Shown here: positions 25,900 to 32,308 of the stretch, piece by piece | Layout: every line of letters starts with the position of its first letter | Numbering within the stretch: position 1 is the stretch's first letter | Assembly: GCA_903839465.1 (NCBI GenBank) | Contig: CAIMCI010000077.1 | Span: 1 to 32,308 of the forward strand | Direction: 5' to 3' | DNA from: an uncultured Pseudomonadota bacterium | Lineage (GTDB): Bacteria; Pseudomonadota; Gammaproteobacteria; Steroidobacterales; Steroidobacteraceae | Length of the DNA stretch: 32,308 nt | Translations under genes and position numbers: made by a program | Notes under the pieces: model-generated | Seen by the model: only the letters and a program-made list of their open reading frames with translations | Told to the model about the DNA's origin: nothing | Database searches by the model: none

Positions 25900-25935
25900 A
25901 TGCGACCGAAGCCCCGTCCGCGTGCTCAGCCCTGA
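25900..25935 (+). CDS. Possible 11-residue leader peptide before ccmA
   Basis: ATG 25900 opens the short frame MRPKPRPRAQP, ending at TGA 25933-25935. It therefore overlaps the presumed ccmA GTG start (25922) by 14 nt in another frame. It is very basic and Pro-rich, as in some attenuator or stalling peptides. If the transcript begins at about 25900, ribosomes would load on this leaderless ATG first and could feed or block ccmA initiation. Its expression is unproven. Confidence 0.35.
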   Translation: MRPKPRPRAQP

Positions 25936-26551
25936 CGCCGTCCTCGAGGCGGACGGCCTGCACCTGTGGCGCGGCGACCGTCACGTGCTGCGCGGGGTGA
26001 GCGTCAAGGTGGCGGCCGGGCAGGCGGTGCACGTGCGCGGTCCGAACGGCGCCGGCAAGACCTCGCTGCTGCGGACCCTGGCCGGGTTCCTGTGGGCCGA
26101 GGAGGGCAGCATCCGCTGGTGCGGCCGGCCGGTAGGTACGGACCCGGACGGCTACGCCCGCGCGCTCGCCTACCTCGGGCACGAAAACGGCCTGAAGGCC
26201 GACCTCACGGCCGGCGAGAACCTGCACTACCTCACCCGGACGCGACGGGCCGCGGACGATGCGTCACTCACCGCCATGCTGGCGCGCGTGGGCCTCGGCG
26301 GGCGCGAGCACGTGGCCGTGCGCGCCCTGTCCGCCGGCCAGCGCCGGCGGGTGGCGCTCGCCCGGGTCGCGCTCTCCGGTGCCCAGCTGTGGCTCCTGGA
26401 CGAGCCGTTCACGAACCTCGACAGCGGCGCGGTCGAGACGCTGTCCGGGCTGATCGCGGCCCACGTCGACGCCGGCGGGATGGCGCTTTTCACGGCGCAC
26501 GCCGACGTGCCGCTCGGTGGCCGGACGCGGCATCTGGAGCTCGGCGCATGA
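25922..26551 (+). CDS. ccmA: Haem export ABC transporter ATP-binding subunit CcmA
   Basis: CcmA is the ATPase of the CcmABCD complex, which releases haem-loaded CcmE for cytochrome c maturation. The 209-residue protein has Walker A GPNGAGKTS at 40-48, signature LSAGQRRRVALARV at 136-149 and Walker B LWLLDEPF with Asp 160 and Glu 161. The start GTG 25922 gives the family-typical N-terminus. The in-frame ATG 25892 lies inside the -10 box and cannot be used from this promoter. The stop overlaps ccmB by ATGA. Confidence 0.95.
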   Translation: MLSPDAVLEADGLHLWRGDRHVLRGVSVKVAAGQAVHVRGPNGAGKTSLLRTLAGFLWAEEGSIRWCGRPVGTDPDGYARALAYLGHENGLKADLTAGENLHYLTRTRRAADDASLTAMLARVGLGGREHVAVRALSAGQRRRVALARVALSGAQLWLLDEPFTNLDSGAVETLSGLIAAHVDAGGMALFTAHADVPLGGRTRHLELGA

Positions 26552-27240
26552 CGGGCGCGCCGGTCGTTTCGCTGCCAGGGGCCTGCGCGCGCGTTTTCGG
26601 CCGCGAAGTGCGCCTCGCCGCGCGGCGTTTCGGCCAGATCCTCCAGCCGGTCACGTTTTTCCTGATGGTGACGACGCTCTTTCCGCTCGCGCTCAGCCCC
26701 GAACCGTCGCTATTAAGGAACATCGCGCCCGGTGTCGTCTGGGTGGGCGCGCTGCTATCCTCGCTCCTGAGCCTGGAGGCGCTGTTCAGGGTTGACCTGG
26801 ACGACGGCACGCTGGAGCAGCTCCTGCTGTCCGGCCAGCCGCTGGCCGGGCTCCTCGCCGCGAAGATGCTGGCGCACTGGCTCCTGACCGGCGTGCCGCT
26901 GGTGCTGGCCGCGCCGCTCGCGGCGGCGTCGCTCAGCGTGCCGGCGGATGCCCTGCCGGTGCTGATGGTCTCGGTGGCGCTCGGCACCGGCATCATCGGC
27001 TTCGTCGGTGCGATCGGCGCGGCCCTGACGCTGGCCGGCCGGCGCGGCAGCGTGCTGCTGTCGCTCCTGGTTCTGCCGCTCGTGATGCCGGTGCTGATTT
27101 TCGGGGCGCGGGCCACGGATCTTGCGATCCGCGGCGAGCCGGCGGCTGGCGGCATCTGGCTCCTGCTCGCGATGCTGATCCTGGCGATTACGCTCGCCCC
27201 GCTGGCGGCCGCCGCCGCGGTGCGTATCTGTCTGGAGTAA
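26548..27240 (+). CDS. ccmB: Haem exporter membrane subunit CcmB
   Basis: This 230-residue integral membrane protein of the CcmABCD complex has six hydrophobic segments, such as ILQPVTFFLMVTTLFPLAL, IAPGVVWVGALLSSLLSL and LLLAMLILAITLAPLAAAA. FRVDLDDGTLEQLLLSGQPL is the conserved cytoplasmic loop that docks on CcmA. It has the usual family length, overlaps ccmA by 4 nt and is followed by ccmC after 5 nt. Confidence 0.95.
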   Translation: MTGAPVVSLPGACARVFGREVRLAARRFGQILQPVTFFLMVTTLFPLALSPEPSLLRNIAPGVVWVGALLSSLLSLEALFRVDLDDGTLEQLLLSGQPLAGLLAAKMLAHWLLTGVPLVLAAPLAAASLSVPADALPVLMVSVALGTGIIGFVGAIGAALTLAGRRGSVLLSLLVLPLVMPVLIFGARATDLAIRGEPAAGGIWLLLAMLILAITLAPLAAAAAVRICLE

Positions 27241-27245
27241 GGGAA

Positions 27246-27989
27246 TTGGCAACCTGGACGTGGTTCCATCGACTGGCCTCGCCACCGTACGTGTACCGCA
27301 CGGCGGCGACCCTCACCCCGTGGTTTGCGGTGGTGGCCGCGCTCGCCATCGGCTACGGCTTCTTCGGCGGCCTCGTGCTGGCGCCTCCCGACTACCAGCA
27401 GAAGGATGCGTTCCGGATCATCTACGTCCACGCGCCGAGCGCCTGGCTGTCCCTGCTCGCCTATACGACGCTCGCGGTCGCGGCGGCGGTCGGCCTCGTC
27501 TGGCGCATGAAGGTCGCGCATGCGGTCGCCGCGGCGGCGGCGCCGATCGGCGCGAGCTTCACGTTCCTCGCCCTCCTGACCGGTTCGCTGTGGGGCAAGC
27601 CGATGTGGGGGACGTGGTGGACGTGGGACGCGCGGCTGACCTCGGAGCTGATACTCCTTTTCCTGTATCTCGGCTACATGGCGCTGCGCAGTGCATTCGA
27701 CGACCGCCAGCGTGCCGACCGCGCAAGCGCCGTGCTGGCCGTGGTCGGCGTCGTCAACGTGCCGATCATTCACTTCTCGGTGACCTGGTGGAATTCGCTG
27801 CACCAGGGCTCGACCGTGATGAAGCTTGCCAAGCCCTCGATGCCGGGCTCCATGCTCTGGCCGCTCCTCGCCTCGTTCCTCGGCTTCACGCTGCTGTTCG
27901 CCGCGCTCCTGTGCGTGCGGCTGCGCGCCGAGATCCTCGAGCGTGAGCGCCAGGCCAGTTGGCTGAAGTCGATCGTGGAGAAACGCTGA
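27246..27989 (+). CDS. ccmC: Haem-handling protein CcmC
   Basis: CcmC binds haem at the periplasmic face and loads it onto CcmE. The 247-residue, six-helix protein has the tryptophan-rich motif WGTWWTWDARLT at 121-132 and the two haem-ligand histidines (His 62 in YVHAPSAW, His 186 in WWNSLHQG). The start is TTG 27246, with TAAGGGA just before it overlapping the ccmB stop; no ATG or GTG lies nearer. The stop overlaps the ccmD ATG by one base. Confidence 0.96.
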   Translation: MATWTWFHRLASPPYVYRTAATLTPWFAVVAALAIGYGFFGGLVLAPPDYQQKDAFRIIYVHAPSAWLSLLAYTTLAVAAAVGLVWRMKVAHAVAAAAAPIGASFTFLALLTGSLWGKPMWGTWWTWDARLTSELILLFLYLGYMALRSAFDDRQRADRASAVLAVVGVVNVPIIHFSVTWWNSLHQGSTVMKLAKPSMPGSMLWPLLASFLGFTLLFAALLCVRLRAEILERERQASWLKSIVEKR

Positions 27990-28177
27990 TGGACCGCACT
28001 TTTACCGAGTTTCTGGCGATGGGCGGCTACGCGCCCTACGTCTGGGCCTCCTACGGCGCGTGGTGCCTGGTGATGCTCCTCAACATCCTCGGCGCGCGCC
28101 AGGCGCTGGACTCGGCCATGGAGCAGGCCCGCCGCCGCCTCGTGATGCGTGACGGTGACGAACGGGGTGCACCGTGA
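27989..28177 (+). CDS. ccmD: Haem exporter small subunit CcmD
   Basis: This 62-residue protein has one transmembrane segment (YGAWCLVMLLNILGA) preceded by FLAMGGYAPYVWASY and followed by a basic helix (ARRRLVMRDG). It stabilises CcmC-CcmE contact in the CcmABCD complex. ATG 27989 overlaps the ccmC stop by one base; the end overlaps ccmE by 4 nt. Identity rests mainly on size, topology and position. Confidence 0.88.
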   Translation: MDRTFTEFLAMGGYAPYVWASYGAWCLVMLLNILGARQALDSAMEQARRRLVMRDGDERGAP

Positions 28178-28632
28178 CGCCGCGCCGCAAGCGCCTGCTG
28201 CTCGTCGGCGGCATCCTCGTCGGCGTCGGGCTCGCCACCGGTGTGGCGACGATGGCGTTTCGGGAAAACCTCTCCTATTTCTACAACCCGACGCAGGTCA
28301 CCGAAGGCCAGGTGCCGAGGGGCCGGAGCTTCCGCGTCGGCGGGCTCGTGACCAAGGGCAGCCTGAAACGCGTGCCGGGCAACGAGGAGGTGCGCTTCGT
28401 CGTCACCGACCTCAACCGGGACGTCACGGTCGCCTACACCGGCGTGCTCCCCGATCTCTTCCGCGAGGGGCAGGGGATCATCGCCCACGGCCGGCTCGAC
28501 GGCAGCGGGGTCTTCGTCGCCGATGAAGTACTCGCCAAGCACGACGAGAAGTACATGCCACCCGAGGTGGCACAGTCACTGAAAAAAGCCCCGGGCGGCG
28601 CAGGCCCCGGCGGCGAGGGCAAGGGCACATGA
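28174..28632 (+). CDS. ccmE: Periplasmic haem chaperone CcmE
   Basis: CcmE holds haem covalently in the periplasm and hands it to the CcmF/H ligase. The 152-residue protein has an N-terminal anchor (RLLLVGGILVGVGLATG), an OB-fold beta barrel (GRSFRVGGLV, VRFVVTDLNRDVTVAYTGVLP), and the haem-binding motif VLAKHDEKYMPPEV with His 123 and Tyr 127. It is the His form rather than the Cys variant. GTG 28174 overlaps ccmD; the stop overlaps ccmF. The C-terminal Gly/Lys-rich tail is disordered. Confidence 0.96.
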   Translation: MTPRRKRLLLVGGILVGVGLATGVATMAFRENLSYFYNPTQVTEGQVPRGRSFRVGGLVTKGSLKRVPGNEEVRFVVTDLNRDVTVAYTGVLPDLFREGQGIIAHGRLDGSGVFVADEVLAKHDEKYMPPEVAQSLKKAPGGAGPGGEGKGT

Positions 28633-30590
28633 TTCCTGAACTCGGTCACTTCGCGCTGGTGCTCGCCTTCCTCCTGGCCTGCGCCACGACGTTTTTCGGC
28701 CTGGTCGGCGCCTGGCAGGGGCGGCGCACCTGGATGGCGGCCGCCCCGGGCGCGGTCGCAGGCCAGTGGGTGTTCGTCACGCTCGGCTTCGGTTGCCTCA
28801 CCTACGCGTTCATCACGCACGACTTCTCGGTCGCCTACGTCGCCCACAACTCGAATTCGCAGCTGCCGCTCCTGTACCGGATCGCCGGCGTCTGGGGCGC
28901 GCACGAGGGCTCGCTGCTGCTGTGGCTGGCGATTCTCTCGTCCTGGACGCTGGCGGTAGCCTTCTTCTCCGGCAGCCTCCCCGAACGATTCCGCGCCCGC
29001 GTGCTCGGCGTGCTTGGCCTCGTCAGCATGACCTTCATGGCCTTCCTGCTGTCGACCTCGAGCCCCTTCGCCCGGCAGGTTGCCGAACTCGACGGCGCCG
29101 ACCTCAATCCCCTCCTGCAGGATCCGGCGCTCGCGCTCCATCCGCCGATGCTCTACACGGGCTACGTCGGCACGGCGGTGGCGTTCGCGTTCGCGGTCGC
29201 GGCCCTCCTCGAAGGACGCCTCGATGCGTCCTGGGCGCGCTGGACGCGGCCCTGGACGACGACCGCCTGGCTCTTCCTGACGATCGGCATCGCGCTCGGC
29301 AGCTGGTGGGCCTACTACGTCCTCGGCTGGGGCGGCTGGTGGTTCTGGGACGCGGTCGAGAACGCCTCCTTCATGCCCTGGCTTGCCTCGACCGCGCTCA
29401 TCCATTCGCTGGCCGTCACCGAGAAGAGGGGTCTTTTCAAGAGCTGGACGCTGCTGCTCGCGGTGTTCGCCTTTTCGCTGAGCCTGCTCGGAACCTTCCT
29501 CGTCCGCTCCGGCGTCGTCGTGTCCGTGCATGCCTTTGCGTCCGATCCGTCGCGCGGCATCTTCATCCTGGCGCTGCTCGCCTTCTTCATCATCGGCGCG
29601 CTCGCGCTGTACGCGTGGCGGGCGCCGACGCTCGGCTCCGATGCCGGCTTCGAGCTCGTCTCGCGCGAGTCGTTCCTCCTGATCAACAACGCCCTGTTGG
29701 TGGCCTCGGCCGGCGTGGTGCTCTTCGGCACGCTGATGCCGATGTTCATGGACGCGTTCGGGCTCGGCAAGATTTCGGTTGGACCCCCGTTCTTCAACAT
29801 CGCGTTTCTGATCCCGACACTGCCGCTACTGGCGCTGATCGGCATCGGCATGCATGCCGGCTGGAAGCAGGCGCGCCTCGCGCGCCTGAAGAGCCGCTTC
29901 CTCGTGCTGCTCGGCGCCGCGCTCGGCGTCGCGGTCCTCGTCTGTGGCGCCTTCTTTTCCCACCTGTCGTTCATGACGGTCCTCGGCTTCACGCTCGGCG
30001 TCTTCGTCTGCGCCTCGGCGGCCTCGCTGCCGATAGAGCGCTGGCGGCGTGGCGAGCACCTGTCGCGGGCAGTGCTCGGCATGTCGGTCGCGCACCTGGG
30101 TATCGGCCTGTTCACGATCGGGGTGACGGTGGCGCAGTCGTACAAGATCGAGCGCGACATTTCGATGGCGGCGGGGGACTCCTATTCGATGGCCGGCTAC
30201 GCGTTCCATTTCGCCGGTACCAAGAACGTGTCCGGCCCGAACTGGGACGGCGTCGAGGGCGAGGTGTCGATCACGCGTAACGGACGCCCCGTGGCGACGC
30301 TGCATCCGCAAAAGCGCGTGTACCGCGTGCAGACCAATCCGATGACGCAGGCCGGCATCGCGGTCGGGCCGACGCGCGACCTGTTTGTGGCCCTCGGCGA
30401 GGACATCGGTGCCGGGCGCTGGAGCATGCGCCTGCAGTACAAGCCGTTCATCCGTTTCATCTGGCTGGGCGCCCTGACGATGGCGCTCGGTGGTGCGATC
30501 AGCGTGACCGACCGCCGCTACCGGCGAAATCCCGCCCGCGCGGCGGCGCCGGCGACGCTCGACGGCGGGGAGGCCAAGCATGGCGCCTGA
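28629..30590 (+). CDS. ccmF: Cytochrome c haem lyase subunit CcmF
   Basis: CcmF is the core of the haem ligase that attaches haem to CxxCH motifs of apocytochromes in the periplasm. The 653-residue polytopic protein has the tryptophan-rich WGGWWFWDAVEN at 234-245. The haem-ligand histidine regions are VAHNSNSQLP, VWGAHEGSLLLW, ALALHPPMLYTGYVG and ALIHSLAVTEKRG. A periplasmic domain lies near the C-terminus (FAGTKNVSGPNWDGVEGEV). ATG 28629 overlaps ccmE by 4 nt, and the end overlaps ccmG by 11 nt. Confidence 0.97.
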   Translation: MIPELGHFALVLAFLLACATTFFGLVGAWQGRRTWMAAAPGAVAGQWVFVTLGFGCLTYAFITHDFSVAYVAHNSNSQLPLLYRIAGVWGAHEGSLLLWLAILSSWTLAVAFFSGSLPERFRARVLGVLGLVSMTFMAFLLSTSSPFARQVAELDGADLNPLLQDPALALHPPMLYTGYVGTAVAFAFAVAALLEGRLDASWARWTRPWTTTAWLFLTIGIALGSWWAYYVLGWGGWWFWDAVENASFMPWLASTALIHSLAVTEKRGLFKSWTLLLAVFAFSLSLLGTFLVRSGVVVSVHAFASDPSRGIFILALLAFFIIGALALYAWRAPTLGSDAGFELVSRESFLLINNALLVASAGVVLFGTLMPMFMDAFGLGKISVGPPFFNIAFLIPTLPLLALIGIGMHAGWKQARLARLKSRFLVLLGAALGVAVLVCGAFFSHLSFMTVLGFTLGVFVCASAASLPIERWRRGEHLSRAVLGMSVAHLGIGLFTIGVTVAQSYKIERDISMAAGDSYSMAGYAFHFAGTKNVSGPNWDGVEGEVSITRNGRPVATLHPQKRVYRVQTNPMTQAGIAVGPTRDLFVALGEDIGAGRWSMRLQYKPFIRFIWLGALTMALGGAISVTDRRYRRNPARAAAPATLDGGEAKHGA

Positions 30591-31179
30591 ATCCGGGCCT
30601 GTGCCCGTGGCCACCGGCCGTGCCCGGGCCCTGGTGCCGGCGCTACTCTTCGCCGTCCTCCTCGTCGTCTGCGGCATCACGCTCTACAAGATCAGCAACC
30701 GCCAGCTCGACCTGCACGAGATCAAGTCGCCGCTCATCGGCCGGCCGGCGCCGGCCTTCAGCCTGCCGAGCGTCGCCGATCCGACGGTTACGGTCAGCAA
30801 CGCCACCTTCGCCGGCCGGACCTACGTGCTCAACGTCTGGGGAACGTGGTGCGCGGAGTGCCGGGCCGAACACGGCGCGCTGCTGCAGATCGCGCGCCGC
30901 GGTGGCGTGGCGGTTCTCGGGCTTGACTGGAAGGACGATCGGTCGGCGGCGATACGCTACCTCGCCGAGCTTGGCGATCCGTACACCGCGATCGCCGCCG
31001 ACGACGACGGCCGTGTGGCCATCGACTGGGGCGTGTACGGCGCACCCGAGACCTTCCTTGTCGGGCCGGACGGCCTGATCAAGCACAAGCACGTCGGGGC
31101 GCTGAGCATGAGCGATTGGGACAAGGAATTCGCACCGAAGATCGCCGCGCTCGCGAAGTCGCCGGGAGGCGCGCCGTGA
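30580..31179 (+). CDS. ccmG: Thiol:disulfide interchange protein CcmG (DsbE)
   Basis: This membrane-anchored thioredoxin-like reductase keeps apocytochrome or CcmH cysteines reduced before haem attachment. The 199-residue protein has one N-terminal anchor (residues 18-36), then the thioredoxin fold with NVWGTWCAECRAEH (Cys 91 and Cys 94) and the cis-Pro loop YGAPETFLVGPDG. The family-specific Glu-rich groove (ECRAEH) is present. The start ATG 30580 has GGGGAGG upstream, inside the end of ccmF. Confidence 0.96.
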   Translation: MAPESGPVPVATGRARALVPALLFAVLLVVCGITLYKISNRQLDLHEIKSPLIGRPAPAFSLPSVADPTVTVSNATFAGRTYVLNVWGTWCAECRAEHGALLQIARRGGVAVLGLDWKDDRSAAIRYLAELGDPYTAIAADDDGRVAIDWGVYGAPETFLVGPDGLIKHKHVGALSMSDWDKEFAPKIAALAKSPGGAP

Positions 31180-31640
31180 CGCCTGCCGCCCGCACCGCCG
31201 CCGCCGGTGTCCTGCTGCTTCTCGCGCTGCGTGCCTTCGCCATCGACGAGGCGCCGGCCTTTGCCGACGAGGCGCGCCAGGCGCGCTACGAGGCGCTCAC
31301 CCAGGAACTGCGCTGCGTCGTCTGCCAGAGCAACTCGATCGCCGATTCGAACGCGACCATGGCGGCGGATCTGCGCCGCCAGGTGCGCGAGATGATCGCC
31401 GCCGGCAAGACCGACGACGACGTCCGTGACTTCATGGTGGCGCGCTACGGCGATTTCGTCCTCTACAAGCCGCCGGTGACGGGTCGCACCTACCTGCTGT
31501 GGGCATCGCCCGTGCTGCTGCTCCTCGTGGGGCTCGGCAGCGCGCTGTACGTGATCCGCCAGCGGGCCGCCCGCCCGCTCGGTGCCGAGACCGACGATGA
31601 CGCGCCCGTGGCAGCGCAGGACGGGGACCCGCGCGCATGA
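31176..31640 (+). CDS. ccmH: Cytochrome c maturation protein CcmH
   Basis: CcmH is a periplasmic thiol-redox partner of the haem lyase. The 154-residue protein has a signal peptide ending LRAFA, the LRCVVCQSNSIADSN motif with Cys 47 and Cys 50 on a three-helix bundle, and a C-terminal transmembrane helix (YLLWASPVLLLLVGLGSALYV). This is the short form, with the TPR part in a separate ccmI gene rather than fused as in E. coli. GTG 31176 overlaps ccmG by 4 nt and the end overlaps ccmI by 4 nt. Confidence 0.96.
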   Translation: MTPAARTAAAGVLLLLALRAFAIDEAPAFADEARQARYEALTQELRCVVCQSNSIADSNATMAADLRRQVREMIAAGKTDDDVRDFMVARYGDFVLYKPPVTGRTYLLWASPVLLLLVGLGSALYVIRQRAARPLGAETDDDAPVAAQDGDPRA

Positions 31641-32308
31641 CGACGACTTTCCTTCTGCTCGCGGCCCTGATGTCGGGCGCGGCCATCGTGCTGCTCGTGC
31701 GGCCGCTCTTGCGTGACAACCTGGGCGAGCGGCCCGCGCTCGTGACAGCCGTCGTGATCGGGGTGCTGCTGCCGCTCGCCGGCGCCGGGCTCTACCACCG
31801 CTTCAGCAACTACTCGTGGGACACGACTGCGGTGACGGCCGGGGCCGACGGCACGCCCGACGTCAACCAGATGCTGGCGCGCCTCGAGCGCAAGCTCGAG
31901 GAGCACCCGGACGACGTCGCCAACTGGGCGATGCTCGGGCGCTCGAACCTCGTCCTCAAGAACTACCCGAAGGCGGTGGCGGCCTTCGAGCGGGCCTACC
32001 AGCTGACGGGCGGCAAGGATGCCGAGATCGACGCGAGTCTCGCCGAGGCGCTCGCCATGGCCGACGGCCAGTCGATCAATACCCGCGGCGCGGCGCTGCT
32101 CGAGCAGGCGCTGCAGGCCGATCCCAAGAACCCCCGGGCGCTCTGGTACGGGGGTGTGGTCGCGCGCAACCAGGGCAAGCGGGAGCTGGCGCGCGAGCGC
32201 TGGCTCGCGGTGCTCGACCTCGGCCCACCGCCGGAAGTGGCGCGTGCGCTCGCGATGCAGATCACGGCCATCGACCGCGAACTCGGCCGCACACCCGATC
32301 CGAAGCTC
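31637..32308 (+). CDS. ccmI: Cytochrome c maturation protein CcmI, 3' end beyond the window
   Basis: CcmI is a membrane-anchored TPR protein that captures apocytochromes for the haem lyase. The 224 visible residues start MTTTFLLLAALMSGAAIVLL (first helix), then VTAVVIGVLLPLAGAGLY (second helix). A TPR region follows from about residue 80: MLARLERKLEEHPDD, then ANWAMLGRSNLVLKNYPKAV and NPRALWYGGVVARNQGKREL. The frame is open to the window edge, so the C-terminal domain is not seen. ATG 31637 overlaps the ccmH stop. Confidence 0.93.
   Translation, partial: MTTTFLLLAALMSGAAIVLLVRPLLRDNLGERPALVTAVVIGVLLPLAGAGLYHRFSNYSWDTTAVTAGADGTPDVNQMLARLERKLEEHPDDVANWAMLGRSNLVLKNYPKAVAAFERAYQLTGGKDAEIDASLAEALAMADGQSINTRGAALLEQALQADPKNPRALWYGGVVARNQGKRELARERWLAVLDLGPPPEVARALAMQITAIDRELGRTPDPKL

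Overview
This window looks like chromosomal DNA of a GC-rich gammaproteobacterium. The order uvrC, pgsA, tRNA-Gly(GCC), tRNA-Cys(GCA) matches the gammaproteobacterial uvrC-pgsA-glyW-cysT block. The class II DAHP synthase, the complete ccmABCDEFGH set running into ccmI, the large TonB-dependent receptor and the LytS/LytR-type regulators would suit a Xanthomonadales, Nevskiales or Steroidobacter-like lineage. That placement is inference from gene content only.

Layout. (1) Positions 1-7780 carry core metabolism and DNA repair: the 5' end of an aldehyde dehydrogenase (minus), class II DAHP synthase, a convergent RluE/RsuA-type pseudouridine synthase, isocitrate lyase, isocitrate dehydrogenase, a family 5 uracil-DNA glycosylase and uvrC. 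(2) Positions 7800-8634 hold pgsA and two tRNA genes. (3) Positions 8866-15527 form the most unusual block. One uninterrupted minus-strand frame joins a TPR-sulfotransferase to a complete TonB-dependent receptor. Divergent from it is an overlapping operon of a LytS-type histidine kinase, a degenerate kinase-like membrane protein without the phospho-acceptor histidine or ATPase domain, and a LytTR response regulator. (4) Positions 15742-22196 encode envelope and periplasmic proteins: a small secreted protein, a CAP-domain protein, a lipoprotein, a BASS-type transporter, a lipoprotein PQQ/cytochrome c alcohol dehydrogenase and a glycine-zipper lipoprotein. (5) Positions 22200-24300 are visibly less GC-rich and look accessory: an unrecognised secreted protein and a vapBC toxin-antitoxin pair next to tRNA-Leu(UAA). 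(6) Positions 24448-25850 hold a SUI1/YciH protein, a flavodoxin-like oxidoreductase and a CBS-pair protein. (7) Position 25888 to the window end is the cytochrome c maturation operon, nearly every gene overlapping the next.

Functional links. Isocitrate lyase and isocitrate dehydrogenase, which compete for isocitrate at the TCA/glyoxylate branch, are neighbours separated by a strong hairpin. The ccm operon would supply the covalent haem needed by the CxxCH domain of the PQQ dehydrogenase. The two-component operon is divergent from the sulfotransferase-receptor gene and may control it, which is inference.

Promoter pattern. Several genes (DAHP synthase, LytS kinase, SUI1 protein, and a tiny ORF in front of ccmA) have a -10 hexamer only 6-7 nt before the ATG, three of them with an extended TGC motif. 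This suggests leaderless transcripts. No CRISPR array, insertion sequence or prophage gene was found.
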